DNA of 64,000 nt, taken from contig CAZAGI010000041.1 of NCBI GenBank assembly GCA_964484765.1, positions 3,807-67,806 on the forward strand, in the 5' to 3' direction. The stretch is from DSVQ01 sp964484765. Its GTDB lineage: Bacteria; Planctomycetota; Planctomycetia; Planctomycetales; Planctomycetaceae. A model generated the notes under the pieces. That model saw only the letters and a list, made by a program, of their open reading frames with translations. It was not told the origin of the DNA and did not search any database. The position numbers were made by a program, and so were the translations under genes. Shown in pieces: positions 46,153-54,426 of the stretch; within the stretch, counting starts at the first letter, position 1; the number at the start of each line of letters is the position of its first letter.

Positions 46153-46782
46153 TCATGTGGTCGACTTGTCTTTACGTTCTTTCGACGGCAGGAGCACTTC
46201 GTCGATCAAGCCGTACTCCTTCGCCTGGCCGGCGGTGAGGTAACGATCGCGATCGGTGTCCTTCGCGATCACATCCAGCGGCTGGCCGGTGTGATCGGCG
46301 AGAATCTGGTTGAGCACCTCCCGCGTTTCCAGAATCTCGCGCGCCTGAATTTCGATATCGGAGACCTGCCCGCCGACTTCACCATACGGCTGATGGATCA
46401 TCATCTTGGCATGCGGCAGGATGAACCGCTTCGACTTCGTTCCCCCGGCGACGAGCACTGCTCCACCGCTGGCGGCGATCCCCACGCAGTAGGTCGCCAC
46501 ATCGCATTGCAGGAACTGCATCGTGTCGTAAATCGCCATCGTGGCGGTGACCGATCCGCCGGGCGAATTGATATAGAAGTGAATGTCCTGGTGCCGGTTT
46601 TCGGACTGCAGGAATAACAGCTTCATCACGATGAGATTCGCGCTGGCATCGTGAATCGGTCCGTCGAGGAAGACGATTCGATTTTCCAGCAGCAGGTCGC
46701 CTAAACCCATCTGCCGTTGTCGCGAATAGTCACGACTGGCGTTCATCGATAATCCCGCCCGGTCATTGCGGACATCCCACAT
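46153..46782 (-). CDS. ATP-dependent Clp protease proteolytic subunit, paralogue 2
   Basis: 209 aa. Complete triad Ser105 (GIAASGGAV), His130 (MIHQPYG), Asp179 (DTDRDRY). The N-terminus differs from the first paralogue: it is longer, with RQRQMGLGDLLLENRIVFL. Two clpP copies side by side, as in actinobacteria and chloroplasts, suggests a mixed ClpP1P2 barrel (inference). ATG 46782 has GAGGGG. It lies 165 bp from the trigger factor stop and 121 bp from the next clpP. Confidence 0.95.
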   Translation of the reverse strand: MWDVRNDRAGLSMNASRDYSRQRQMGLGDLLLENRIVFLDGPIHDASANLIVMKLLFLQSENRHQDIHFYINSPGGSVTATMAIYDTMQFLQCDVATYCVGIAASGGAVLVAGGTKSKRFILPHAKMMIHQPYGEVGGQVSDIEIQAREILETREVLNQILADHTGQPLDVIAKDTDRDRYLTAGQAKEYGLIDEVLLPSKERKDKSTT

Positions 46783-46947
46783 TCGTCAACCCCTCGCTGG
46801 CGTGGCCGATCAGGCGGCGTTGTGTCGCCTCACCTGCCCCATTGTAGAGACGCGGTAAAGGGGGGCTTGCAGGAATTCGGCATCCGTGCCGGTCAGGGAG
46901 ATTTCCAGGACGCGACTCGGGCCCGAAGCGGCAGGCCCCACGGCTGG

Positions 46948-48417
46948 TTATCCCTCGCTGTCGTCCGATTCATCACTCAACGCTTCGGTGGTCGTCGCGG
47001 TGCTGCAAATCGCCATGGCGACGGCTTCGGTATCATCTTCCTTCTTCGGTTCATACGGGATGTCTTCGTAGACGGCGCTCTTCAAAATGAAGTCGACCGC
47101 CTTGCGTTCCCGCACTTGCGCTTCGAGATTATCAATCACGCCCGACTTTTGCAGCCGTGCGCGCACTCGCCGCGGGTTTTCACCCCGCTGCAGCGCCATC
47201 ATCTGAATTTCCGATTCGATATCGACCGGCGTGACTTCGATGTTTTCCTTCGTGGCGATCTTGTCGAGCACGAAGTGTTCTTTCAGTGCCTGGCGTGTCG
47301 TCGAGATCGACTTCTGCCGCAGTTCATTTTCGCGGGCGCGAATCTGCTGGGTCGTGAATCCGGCCTGCTGCATTTCGAGGATTTCCCGCCGCAGGGCGTT
47401 CTCGACTTGTTTGCGGACAAGTTCTTCCGGCAGTTCCCAGGTCGCCGATTCGGTGATCTTTTCGAGCACTTGCCGGCGGGTCGATTGCCGTTGTTCGAAC
47501 GTCACCTGGCGATGCAGCATGCTGCGGATCTGATCTTGCAGATCGTCTTCTGTTTCCATGCCGAGACGGGCCAGGAAGTCTTTATTCAGTTCCGGGGCGC
47601 GATGCCGCTTGACGGCATCGACGGTGAACCGCGCGGTCACTTTTTCGCCGCGCTTTTCGATGGCCTCCGCTTCGGAGGAAATCGTCAGTTCCGCGGTTTT
47701 CACCGCACCGGGTGTGGCACCAGCCATCAGTGTGTCGAAGCCCGTGATTTCACCGTCCGGAAATTGAAGTTTGGGCTTCAACTGGACCGTCAGTTCCGAC
47801 ATCTTCTTCAGCAGCGAATCGCCCTGCAGGAACTCAATGTCCACCGTGACAAAATCGCCAGCTTCCGCGGGTTCGTCTTTGGCGATCGGCGTCGCGTACT
47901 GTTCCAGGAATCGCGCCTGATATTCCGCCACATCGGTGTCGGAAACTTCCTTTGTCGGCCGTTGAATCTTCAGGCCGGTATAGTTCGGCAGATCGAATTC
48001 CGGACGGACTTCCACATCGAATTCGTACTGGAAATCGCCGTCATCGGGCAGCACCAGCGATTCAATGTCGAAATCCGGCTCGTTGATCGGATCGAGCGAA
48101 TTCTCGTCGGCGAGTTGCTCCAGACTGGTGAGCAGCACGCGCTGGCGGACCTGATCGCTGATTTCCTTCTTGAAGCGACGCTCGACGAGTTGCTTCGGTA
48201 CATGGCCGACGCGGAACCCCGGCACGGCCGCGGAGTCACCCACTTCGCTGAGGGCCTCATCGCGGAAGTGGTTGAGGTCTTTGCGAGGCACCGTCACACG
48301 GACGTGTTTGCGACACGGGCCGACATTCTGAATGTCCACCGCCAGCGTCATCTTGTACTTGTCTTGTGCGGGATCAAGTGTCGCCGTCGCGGATTGTTCG
48401 TCACTCACTGCAGTCAC
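46948..48417 (-). CDS. tig: trigger factor chaperone
   Basis: 489 aa. N-terminal ribosome-binding domain with the signature VPGFRVGHVPKQLVERRF (about 64-81), PPIase domain (about 175-260, EAGDFVTVDIEFLQGD) and long helical C-terminal domain. Ends in an acidic tail (SDESDDSEG). Folds nascent chains at the ribosome. It heads the tig-clpP-clpP cluster, an order seen in many bacteria with clpX following, but clpX is not here. Start: GTG 48417, or GTG 48408 with an AAAGG site at a better distance. Confidence 0.95.
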   Translation of the reverse strand: MTAVSDEQSATATLDPAQDKYKMTLAVDIQNVGPCRKHVRVTVPRKDLNHFRDEALSEVGDSAAVPGFRVGHVPKQLVERRFKKEISDQVRQRVLLTSLEQLADENSLDPINEPDFDIESLVLPDDGDFQYEFDVEVRPEFDLPNYTGLKIQRPTKEVSDTDVAEYQARFLEQYATPIAKDEPAEAGDFVTVDIEFLQGDSLLKKMSELTVQLKPKLQFPDGEITGFDTLMAGATPGAVKTAELTISSEAEAIEKRGEKVTARFTVDAVKRHRAPELNKDFLARLGMETEDDLQDQIRSMLHRQVTFEQRQSTRRQVLEKITESATWELPEELVRKQVENALRREILEMQQAGFTTQQIRARENELRQKSISTTRQALKEHFVLDKIATKENIEVTPVDIESEIQMMALQRGENPRRVRARLQKSGVIDNLEAQVRERKAVDFILKSAVYEDIPYEPKKEDDTEAVAMAICSTATTTEALSDESDDSEG

Positions 48418-48578
48418 CTTTTCTACACGGGCGAAGGCGTTGTTCAGTCGTGGGAATCATGCCGCAGAAAAAAGAAGTCCCCAAGGACGCCCCGGCGTGC
48501 CTCAGGGTCTTACAGTCTGCGGTTCAAAACGCACCGGCGGCTCGGGGCCGTCCCACGATTCCCTTCCAGAACGATAAG

Positions 48579-48651
48579 AGCGGGTGATGGGACTCGAACC
48601 CACGACAACCACGTTGGCAACGTGGTACTCTACCAACTGAGTTACACCCGC
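48579..48651 (-). tRNA. tRNA-Gly (anticodon GCC)
   Basis: 73 nt. Acceptor stem GCGGGTG/CACCCGC, D-loop AACTCAGTTGGTAGAGT, anticodon stem CCACG-CGTGG with loop TTGCCAA, T-loop GGTTCGAGTCC. Discriminator U. CCA not encoded. Confidence 0.97.
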
Positions 48652-48675
48652 GCGAGGCTGTTTGCCCAGTGGCGA

Positions 48676-48703
48676 ATTATGGCAGCTTGAAACTCGGCGT
48701 CAA
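48676..48703 (-). promoter_or_regulatory. promoter of tRNA-Gly
   Basis: On the minus strand TTGACG, 16-bp spacer, CATAAT, ending 24 bp before the mature tRNA. Confidence 0.65.
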
Positions 48704-49077
48704 GCCAACGGCCCTGCATTGAGGGTGAGTGTGCTGCAAACACTTCATTGGCGCTCGGCGTGTAAACCCCTGCGGTTGGCGATGTTCAGCCGTTGAAACA
48801 CAAGCGGAGTCGTCAGGTTTCTGGCGTTGCGATTTCGCCCCAATGCAGCGCGCGGCACGGCGGTGAGCGTAACCCGCCATGGCGTATGATGTTGCCGATC
48901 TGGCTTCCCATTGCGTGTTACCGGTCACGTGGTGTTTTCACCTCGTCCGACGTCGTGGCGCGAATCCCGTCGTCAAGTTTTGTCGATCGCGAAATTGTTT
49001 CGTAAGTGTTTTACTAGATATCGGTTGCATCTTGTCATGCCGGACAGTGTCAAGAAAATGAAACGCAAAAAATGTTC

Positions 49078-49093
49078 TGGCACGAGGCGTGCT
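49078..49093 (+). promoter_or_regulatory. sigma-54 (RpoN) promoter of the pilin-like gene
   Basis: TGGCACGAGGCGTGCT matches the -24/-12 consensus TGGCACG-N4-TTGCW at all but one position, with the correct 10-bp GG to GC spacing. The start codon is 99 bp downstream. Confidence 0.7.
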
Positions 49094-49191
49094 TTACAGG
49101 TTGATCATCAAACGAAACACAAGTCGACGCAAGTTGCGACGGCTTCAGCAGATTCGCCAGTAATCACACGCCAGAAAGAAAGACCATCGCC

Positions 49192-49506
49192 ATGAACTCT
49201 CTCTGCACCCGCCTGATGAATGACGAAGCCGGTTTCATCGTTTCCGCCGAGCTCGTCCTTGTCGCCACCATCGCCATCCTCGCCATGATCGTCGGCCTTT
49301 CGGAAGTCGCGACCAACATCAACTCGGAACTCGAAGACATTGGCGCTGCGTTCGGCAACCTGAATCAGAGCTACCAGGTGAACGGCACGAAGGGCCACAA
49401 AGGCTGTGCCAGCGGCAGCAGCTTCTACGACGTGCCCGACTTCTGCGACGGCCAGGACGACATTGGGCTGGAAGCTGTGCCGTCGGGCGAATGGATGGGG
49501 AAATAG
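49192..49506 (+). CDS. Flp/TadE-like small pilin-type protein
   Basis: 104 aa. Short polar leader ending NDEAGF, then a membrane helix of about 20 residues that starts IVSAELVLVATIAILAMIVG with a Glu inside it. The layout matches Flp or TadE-type pseudopilins, whose leader is cut by a prepilin peptidase. The C-terminal half is soluble with two Cys (an S-S bond is possible). AGAAAG site. The sigma-54 promoter and a strong terminator make it a single-gene unit. Its assembly genes are not here. Confidence 0.6.
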   Translation: MNSLCTRLMNDEAGFIVSAELVLVATIAILAMIVGLSEVATNINSELEDIGAAFGNLNQSYQVNGTKGHKGCASGSSFYDVPDFCDGQDDIGLEAVPSGEWMGK

Positions 49507-49537
49507 TTCCACTCGGCTCTACCGACCATCTCCGTGG

Positions 49538-49574
49538 CACGCCACCGGTGACACCTCCGGCGGCGTGTTTTTTT
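49538..49574 (+). terminator. intrinsic terminator of the pilin-like gene
   Basis: CACGCCACCGG and CCGGCGGCGTG pair (11 bp, one G-T pair) and are followed by seven Ts. Confidence 0.9.
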
Positions 49575-49585
49575 GATTCATACCA

Positions 49586-49615
49586 GACGCCCTGGGATCT
49601 TGATCCCAGGGCGTC
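49586..49615. terminator. perfect 14-bp hairpin after the DUF3050 gene
   Basis: GACGCCCTGGGATC and GATCCCAGGGCGTC with a 2-nt loop lie directly behind the stop of the minus-strand DUF3050 gene. No T-run on that strand. Confidence 0.65.
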
Positions 49616-49616
49616 T

Positions 49617-50366
49617 TCATTGTTGGATCGCCGCCAGAATCCCCTCCCACAACCGCATCCGTGCTTTCAACGCCGCAATCGCCGCGGTCTCTGCTTCGAA
49701 CTCCGCATTCGGTTTGTCTTCACACAACCGCGCGAGCAGTCGTTTCGCCAGCGGGCCGTGACTGTCGCCGTCAACCTCGATATGCCGGCGAAGATAGTGC
49801 AGCATGCGTTCGACATGGACACCTTGCGGTTCCAGCAGCGGTACTAACCGCTCAAACATTTCCGGGATGATGTCTTCGCGCCCATAGAAGAATGCCGCCG
49901 CGACTTCATGGGGAGCACCGCTCTCGACAACGGTCATCGTCTGACGAACAAAATCGCGTGTGGACGGCAGGATCTCGACATATTCAATCGCATCCTGCCA
50001 GTTCACACCTCTTTGCAACTGAACGAGGAACGCATCAATGGGGCCGGTGTCTGCACCGACATCGAGCATGGCTTCGCGGTACAGTTCGAAGTGACTGGCG
50101 TAACCACCGCGGCCGTCTTCGTCGGCTTCTTCCCCCAGCACGATTTCCAGAATGAAGCGAGCGGATTCTGCATCACGATTCGGCAACCACGGCGTGATCG
50201 TTCCGGTGACGAGTTGCTGCACGCGCTTCAGCAACGACATGAAGTCCCACACGGCGAACACATGCTCGCGCATGAGCAAGCGGAGTTGTGGCAGGGTCTC
50301 CACCGCGGCATACACCGGATGCGACAAAAGTTGTTGGCGGATCGCCGCCAGGCGGGGCGTGGTCAT
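49617..50366 (-). CDS. DUF3050 protein (haem oxygenase-like fold)
   Basis: 249 aa, usual length. N-terminal SHPVYAAVETLPQLRLLMRE then HVFAVWDFMSLLKRVQQ is the family signature. DUF3050 proteins have a haem-oxygenase-like helical fold with His/Glu residues that could bind a di-iron site. Biochemical function unknown. Starts with ATG at 50366, divergent from rpsB. A perfect hairpin follows the stop. Confidence 0.85.
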   Translation of the reverse strand: MTTPRLAAIRQQLLSHPVYAAVETLPQLRLLMREHVFAVWDFMSLLKRVQQLVTGTITPWLPNRDAESARFILEIVLGEEADEDGRGGYASHFELYREAMLDVGADTGPIDAFLVQLQRGVNWQDAIEYVEILPSTRDFVRQTMTVVESGAPHEVAAAFFYGREDIIPEMFERLVPLLEPQGVHVERMLHYLRRHIEVDGDSHGPLAKRLLARLCEDKPNAEFEAETAAIAALKARMRLWEGILAAIQQ

Positions 50367-50506
50367 GCAGATGATTTCGTCGGGATGAAGAACGTCGGTG
50401 CCGGATTATGGCGACACGACGAACAAAGTCGACCAACTCCGGCTGCGGTTTGGCAAAACTCCCGCAGGTGAGAAGAGTTATTCACATCACCCCGGCAGGG
50501 GATGAT

Positions 50507-50535
50507 TTGACGGCATTCCTGCAGCCCGTTAGCAT
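50507..50535 (+). promoter_or_regulatory. promoter of rpsB with a long leader
   Basis: TTGACG, 17-bp spacer, TAGCAT. The predicted transcript start near 50542 leaves a leader of about 120 nt before rpsB, as expected where S2 regulates its own operon; the fold was not determined. Confidence 0.55.
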
Positions 50536-50665
50536 ACGCGATTCCACTGGAGGCGGGTCGTCCGCTTTTTCAGACCGGTTCGTCCGTCATGGTTCACTCG
50601 AAATCATTACGCCACATTGCTTTATGCACGGCGTAACTTCGATCAGCGGTCAGGAGCTGCGGAGC

Positions 50666-51409
50666 GTGTCAGAGATTGTTGTGAAGGATTTTCTGGAAGC
50701 GGGCATCCACTACGGGCACCGTACCAGCCGCTGGAACCCCAAGATGCGGCCGTACATTTACGGTCGCCGTAACCTCATTCATATCATCGACATCAAGGAA
50801 ACCGTCCGCGGTCTCCTGCGGGCGAAACGCTACCTGCAAAAGGTCGCGTCGCAAGGCAGCCTGATTCTCTTCGTCGGCACGAAGAAGCAGGCGGCCGATA
50901 CCGTGCGGGAACTTGCCGATAAGTGCGGGATGCCATATGTCGATTACCGCTGGCTAGGCGGTTTGTTCACCAATTTTCGCACGATTCGCAGCCGCTTGAA
51001 GCGGCTCGAAGAACTCGACCGGATTTTCGACACCGGCGAAATCGAAACGTATTCGAAGAAGCGGCAATCGGCCCTGATCCGTGAACGTCGCAAGATGCAC
51101 CGGAACCTCAACGGGCTGCGAAAGTTGAACCGTCTGCCGGAAGCGGTGGTGGTGATCGACCCGAAAAAGGAACACAACGCAGTTCACGAAGCGTCGCTCG
51201 TGGGCATCAAAGTGGTCGCGCTGCTCGATACCGATTGTGATCCGGACAAGATCGACCTGCCCATTCCGGGCAACGACGACAGCATCCGTTCGATCAATCT
51301 GGTCATGCAGCATTTGGCGGCGGCGATCACGGAAGGCCGCGGCGCTTTGCCCGAAGAAACCAAGGACGTACCGGTCGAAGAACAATACAAACCGGTCCCG
51401 TCGCTGTAA
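50666..51409 (+). CDS. rpsB: 30S ribosomal protein S2
   Basis: 247 aa from GTG 50666, which has AGGAG 8 bp upstream and gives the standard N-terminus SEIVVKDFLEAGIHYGHRTS. Family motifs: GHRTSRWNPKMRPYIYG, VDYRWLGGLFTNFRTI, PEAVVVIDPKKEHNAVHEA and IPGNDDSIRSI. Longer frames upstream (ATG 50624 and beyond) cover the leader. Binds 16S rRNA and S1 in the small subunit. First gene of rpsB-tsf-pyrH. Confidence 0.96.
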   Translation: MSEIVVKDFLEAGIHYGHRTSRWNPKMRPYIYGRRNLIHIIDIKETVRGLLRAKRYLQKVASQGSLILFVGTKKQAADTVRELADKCGMPYVDYRWLGGLFTNFRTIRSRLKRLEELDRIFDTGEIETYSKKRQSALIRERRKMHRNLNGLRKLNRLPEAVVVIDPKKEHNAVHEASLVGIKVVALLDTDCDPDKIDLPIPGNDDSIRSINLVMQHLAAAITEGRGALPEETKDVPVEEQYKPVPSL

Positions 51410-51438
51410 TTACGACGGATGACGATGTTCGCCGACTG

Positions 51439-51471
51439 CCGCGGGAGAGCGAACGTTCGCTGCTCCCGCGG
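51439..51471 (+). terminator. GC-rich hairpin after rpsB
   Basis: CCGCGGGAGAGCGAAC and GTTCGCTGCTCCCGCGG fold into a long stem with one bulge, 30 bp after the rpsB stop, followed by TGTCGTTTG. Likely a partial terminator inside the rpsB-tsf operon. Confidence 0.6.
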
Positions 51472-51481
51472 TGTCGTTTGT

Positions 51482-51577
51482 AGTCAAGAGCTAAGAGTCG
51501 AGAGTCCAGAGCCAGAGGTAACTGGCAAGACTTCGACTTCTGTTTGGCTCTTGACTCTTGACTCTAAGCTCTCGACT
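51482..51577. repeat. heptad inverted repeat between rpsB and tsf
   Basis: Left arm 51482-51513 and right arm 51546-51577 are complementary at 28 of 32 positions. The four mismatches fall exactly seven bases apart, because both arms consist of AGTCNAG-type seven-base units. It ends about 20 bp before the tsf start. Confidence 0.9.
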
Positions 51578-51596
51578 AATCAGGAGTTGATCGATC

Positions 51597-52433
51597 ATGG
51601 CCGAGATTTCTGCGGCGGCTGTTAAGGCCCTTCGCGACAAAACCAATCTGCCGCTGATGGACGTGAAGCGGGCGCTCAATGAAGCGGGTGGCGACGAAGC
51701 CAAGGCCATCGAAATCCTCAAGGAAAGCTTCAAGAAACTGGCGATCAAGCGGGCCGAAAACACGACCAGCGAAGGTCTCGTCCGCGTTGCAGTCAGCGAC
51801 GACGGTTCGCGTGGCGTGATGATCGAACTGCAATGCGAATCGGCCCCGGTCGCCAAAGCCGAAGATTTCATGTTCCTGGCTGATCAGTGTGCCAAGCAAT
51901 TGCTGAACGGCCCCGGTGCGGACGCGCCCGAAGCCCTGCTGGAGCAAACGGCACCGGATCGTCCCGGAACGACGCTGAAAACCTTGCTCGAAGAAGTCTT
52001 CAACAAGATCCGCGAGAAGATCGTGCTCGCCCGAGTCATTCGCGTGAATGGCAACGTCGGCGGCTATGCACACCACGATGGCAAAACCGGCGTGCTGATG
52101 ATTGTCGAGGGTGCGAAGTCTGGCGAAGCCGTCGTGAAAGACGTCGCCATGCACATCGCCGCGCTTCGACCTGCGGTCGCTTTGCCGGAGGAACTCGATG
52201 CCGCTGGGGTTGCAACCGAACGGGCCCGCCTCACTGCAGAAGCGGCCTCCACCGGGAAACCGGCCAACATCATCGAGAAGATGGTCGATGGCAAGATGAA
52301 AGTGTACTACGCCGAACAGGGCGTGCTCGCCTTTCAGCCCTTCGCCAAAGACGATAGCAAGACGGTCAGCCAGGCGCTCGCCGAACACGGCCTCAAGCCG
52401 GTCCGATTCGTCCGCTGGGTGCTGGGCAACTAA
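51597..52433 (+). CDS. tsf: translation elongation factor Ts
   Basis: 278 aa. The UBA-like N-terminal domain (VKALRDKTNLPLMDVKRALN, residues 8-27) is the EF-Tu-contacting region. The dimerisation domains follow, with RVIRVNGNVGGYAHHDGKTG near 143-162. It exchanges GDP for GTP on EF-Tu. The classic TGAGMMDCK motif reads TNLPLMDVK here, a variant. AGGAG lies 10 bp before the ATG, just behind the heptad repeat. Confidence 0.95.
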   Translation: MAEISAAAVKALRDKTNLPLMDVKRALNEAGGDEAKAIEILKESFKKLAIKRAENTTSEGLVRVAVSDDGSRGVMIELQCESAPVAKAEDFMFLADQCAKQLLNGPGADAPEALLEQTAPDRPGTTLKTLLEEVFNKIREKIVLARVIRVNGNVGGYAHHDGKTGVLMIVEGAKSGEAVVKDVAMHIAALRPAVALPEELDAAGVATERARLTAEAASTGKPANIIEKMVDGKMKVYYAEQGVLAFQPFAKDDSKTVSQALAEHGLKPVRFVRWVLGN

Positions 52434-52443
52434 AGCTGAAGCT

Positions 52444-52585
52444 CCAAATTCCAAGTTCCACGTTCCAAACAAGATTCAAAGGATAAGTTCCAAACGAAGA
52501 ACCGGCAGGCGCATGGCCCGTTTTTGTTTGGAACTTCGAATTTGCCTCTTGTTTGGAACTTGGTTTTTTGGAGCTTGGAATTTGG
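52444..52585. repeat. heptad inverted repeat between tsf and pyrH
   Basis: Arms of about 55 nt at 52444-52498 and about 52527-52585 are built of TTCCAAA/TTCCAAG/TTCCACG units and their complements. They form an imperfect long hairpin immediately after tsf. Confidence 0.85.
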
Positions 52586-52634
52586 TCGTGTCTCGAACCG
52601 CGATGTCGATCCATCGCACAGGAAGGCCAGTTTC

Positions 52635-53375
52635 ATGACCGATTCCATCGCTCCCCGTTATGGCCGTGTGGTGCTGAAGCTCAGTGGTGAAAGTTTCGCC
52701 CGCAGCGGGGAAACCGGCATCAGCCTTGCCGAGATCGAGGTCATCTGCGAGCAAATCCGCAGCGTGGTGCAGTCGGGCGTACAGCTGGCGATTGTCTGCG
52801 GCGGCGGCAACATCGTCCGCGGCAAGGCGTTTTCCGCCGTAAACGCCAAGATCATTCCGTCGACGGCCCACTACATGGGCATGCTTGCCACGGTGATCAA
52901 TGCGCTGGCCTTGCAGGACGCACTCGAAGCCTTCGGGGTCGCGACACGCGTGCAGAGTGCGATCCGCATGGAAGGTGTCGCGGAACCGTTCATTCGCCGA
53001 CGGTGTATCCGGCATCTGGAAAAAGGCCGCGTGGTCATTCTTGCGGCGGGAACCGGCAGCCCGTTTGTCACCACTGATACCGCCGCCGCGCTGCGGGCGC
53101 GGGAAATTGATGCGAATCTGCTTGTCAAAGCAACCCGCGTGGACGGCATTTACAGCGATGATCCGCTGAAGAACCCGCATGCTGTGCGGTATTCGGAAAT
53201 CAGTTTCCAGGATGTTCTTCGGCAGAATCTGCAGGTGATGGACGCGACGGCCATTCATCACTGCATGGAGCACAACATTCCCATCGTCGTGCTCAACTAC
53301 CAGAAGCCTGGCAACATCGAACGCGTAATCGCCGGTGAACGCCTGGGCACACGGGTCGGGCCGGCGGCATCGTAA
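52635..53375 (+). CDS. pyrH: UMP kinase
   Basis: 246 aa. Amino-acid-kinase fold: VVLKLSGESFA (residues 11-21), IVCGGGNIVRGKAF, the FIRRRCIRHLEKGRVVILAAGTGSPFVTTD segment and ATRVDGIYSDDPLKNP. Phosphorylates UMP to UDP; hexameric and typical of bacteria. GGAAGG before ATG 52635. In the usual rpsB-tsf-pyrH order, but frr does not follow; an OmpH-like lipoprotein gene takes its place. Confidence 0.95.
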   Translation: MTDSIAPRYGRVVLKLSGESFARSGETGISLAEIEVICEQIRSVVQSGVQLAIVCGGGNIVRGKAFSAVNAKIIPSTAHYMGMLATVINALALQDALEAFGVATRVQSAIRMEGVAEPFIRRRCIRHLEKGRVVILAAGTGSPFVTTDTAAALRAREIDANLLVKATRVDGIYSDDPLKNPHAVRYSEISFQDVLRQNLQVMDATAIHHCMEHNIPIVVLNYQKPGNIERVIAGERLGTRVGPAAS

Positions 53376-53486
53376 TGTTCCCTGGTGCGGGCCGTGCACT
53401 TTCTTCTCTAGGCGCGGATTCCGGTTTGCACTAAGTTCCGCCCCGATTCTGGTGAAGCATGTCATCATCCGAAAAAGGAGTTTTGG

Positions 53487-54128
53487 ATGCGATTCGGTAG
53501 CGCACTTGTGATGTTGGCCGCGGGAGCGATGTTCTCGGCGGGTTGTGGTTCGCAATTCGGTGGCTCGTCCGCGTCGAGCGCCAAGGGCGGCATTGCTGTC
53601 ATCGATCTCGACGTTGTCGGGAAATCGATCGGCCGCACGCAGGAAATGACCGACGCGATCAATGTTCGCAAGTCAGCATTCGACCAGGCGTTGCAAAAAG
53701 GCCAGGCCGAAATGAAGCAGAAGCTCGCCGACAAAAAGGCCGAGTTCGGCGATTCTCCCACGGATGAACAAAAGACTCAACTGGCGCAACTGGAGCGGGC
53801 CTTCGGTAACGAACTGGTCCAGGCGGCCCGCAAGGCACAAGCCAAACTCGAACAAGAACGCCAAGCGCTGATCGCGCAATTCCGCAACGAAGTGAAGCCG
53901 GTGGCGCAACAGGTTGCGGCTGAACGCGGTCTCGGCGTCGTGATTCCCCGGAACGAAGGCTTCCTGCTGGCGATCGACCCGGGTGTCGACATTACCGCGG
54001 ATGTGGTGAAGGCGTACGGAGCCAAGAAGCCGACCGCCGCGAAAGCGCCGGCCAAGCCCGCGGCCGGAAACACGGAAGCACCGCCGATCGTGCAGAATCC
54101 GATCCCGGAGGAGACCACGCGGCGCTAA
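53487..54128 (+). CDS. OmpH/Skp-like lipoprotein
   Basis: 213 aa. Signal peptide with lipobox-like SAGC (Cys20). Residues 35-160 show the Skp/OmpH pattern: GGIAVIDLDVVGKSIGRTQEM, a long Lys/Glu-rich coiled coil (about 65-145), and a final AAERGLGVVIPRNEGFLLAIDPGVDIT. OmpH proteins are periplasmic chaperones for outer-membrane proteins. The Ala/Pro/Lys tail (about 180-213) is extra. AAGGAG site at 7 bp. Ends with a strong terminator. Confidence 0.8.
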   Translation: MRFGSALVMLAAGAMFSAGCGSQFGGSSASSAKGGIAVIDLDVVGKSIGRTQEMTDAINVRKSAFDQALQKGQAEMKQKLADKKAEFGDSPTDEQKTQLAQLERAFGNELVQAARKAQAKLEQERQALIAQFRNEVKPVAQQVAAERGLGVVIPRNEGFLLAIDPGVDITADVVKAYGAKKPTAAKAPAKPAAGNTEAPPIVQNPIPEETTRR

Positions 54129-54164
54129 TTGCCGCCCGGTTGCAGCAAAAATGGTGTTGGGACG

Positions 54165-54200
54165 CGCTCTCGCATGGTAACCACTGTGCGAGAGCGTTTT
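54165..54200 (+). terminator. intrinsic terminator after the OmpH-like gene
   Basis: CGCTCTCGCA and TGCGAGAGCG (10 bp, 12-nt loop) followed by TTTTCGTTT. Confidence 0.85.
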
Positions 54201-54426
54201 CGTTTCCTGACTCTATCGATCAGCTCGTCGCGATCATCTACGGCGACCTCAACGATTCTTTCGTGCACAGCACTGCGCATCCCCGCTGTTCAGACGCACC
54301 ACGACTCGCCGTCGATACTGGACGAGCAGCCCAGGAGGGGACGCCTCGTTTTCATGGCCTGCGCGGCGGTGAGTGGGGTGTGTGCCGGAGCGCGATCCGT
54401 TCGTGAGGCCTGATCGGGATTCCTGC

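Larger units (their letters stand above)
48652..49191. other. 540-bp intergenic region
   Basis: No protein gene supported. Contains the tRNA-Gly promoter (minus) and a sigma-54 promoter for the pilin-like gene (plus). The last 200 bp are less GC-rich than the surroundings. Confidence 0.6.

Noticed and set aside
46822..48690. 622-codon plus-strand open frame
   Set aside because: Antisense of the trigger factor gene and it crosses the tRNA-Gly.
51482..51577. CRISPR array or IS ends
   Set aside because: Units are seven bases with no spacers, no transposase nearby and no target duplication visible.
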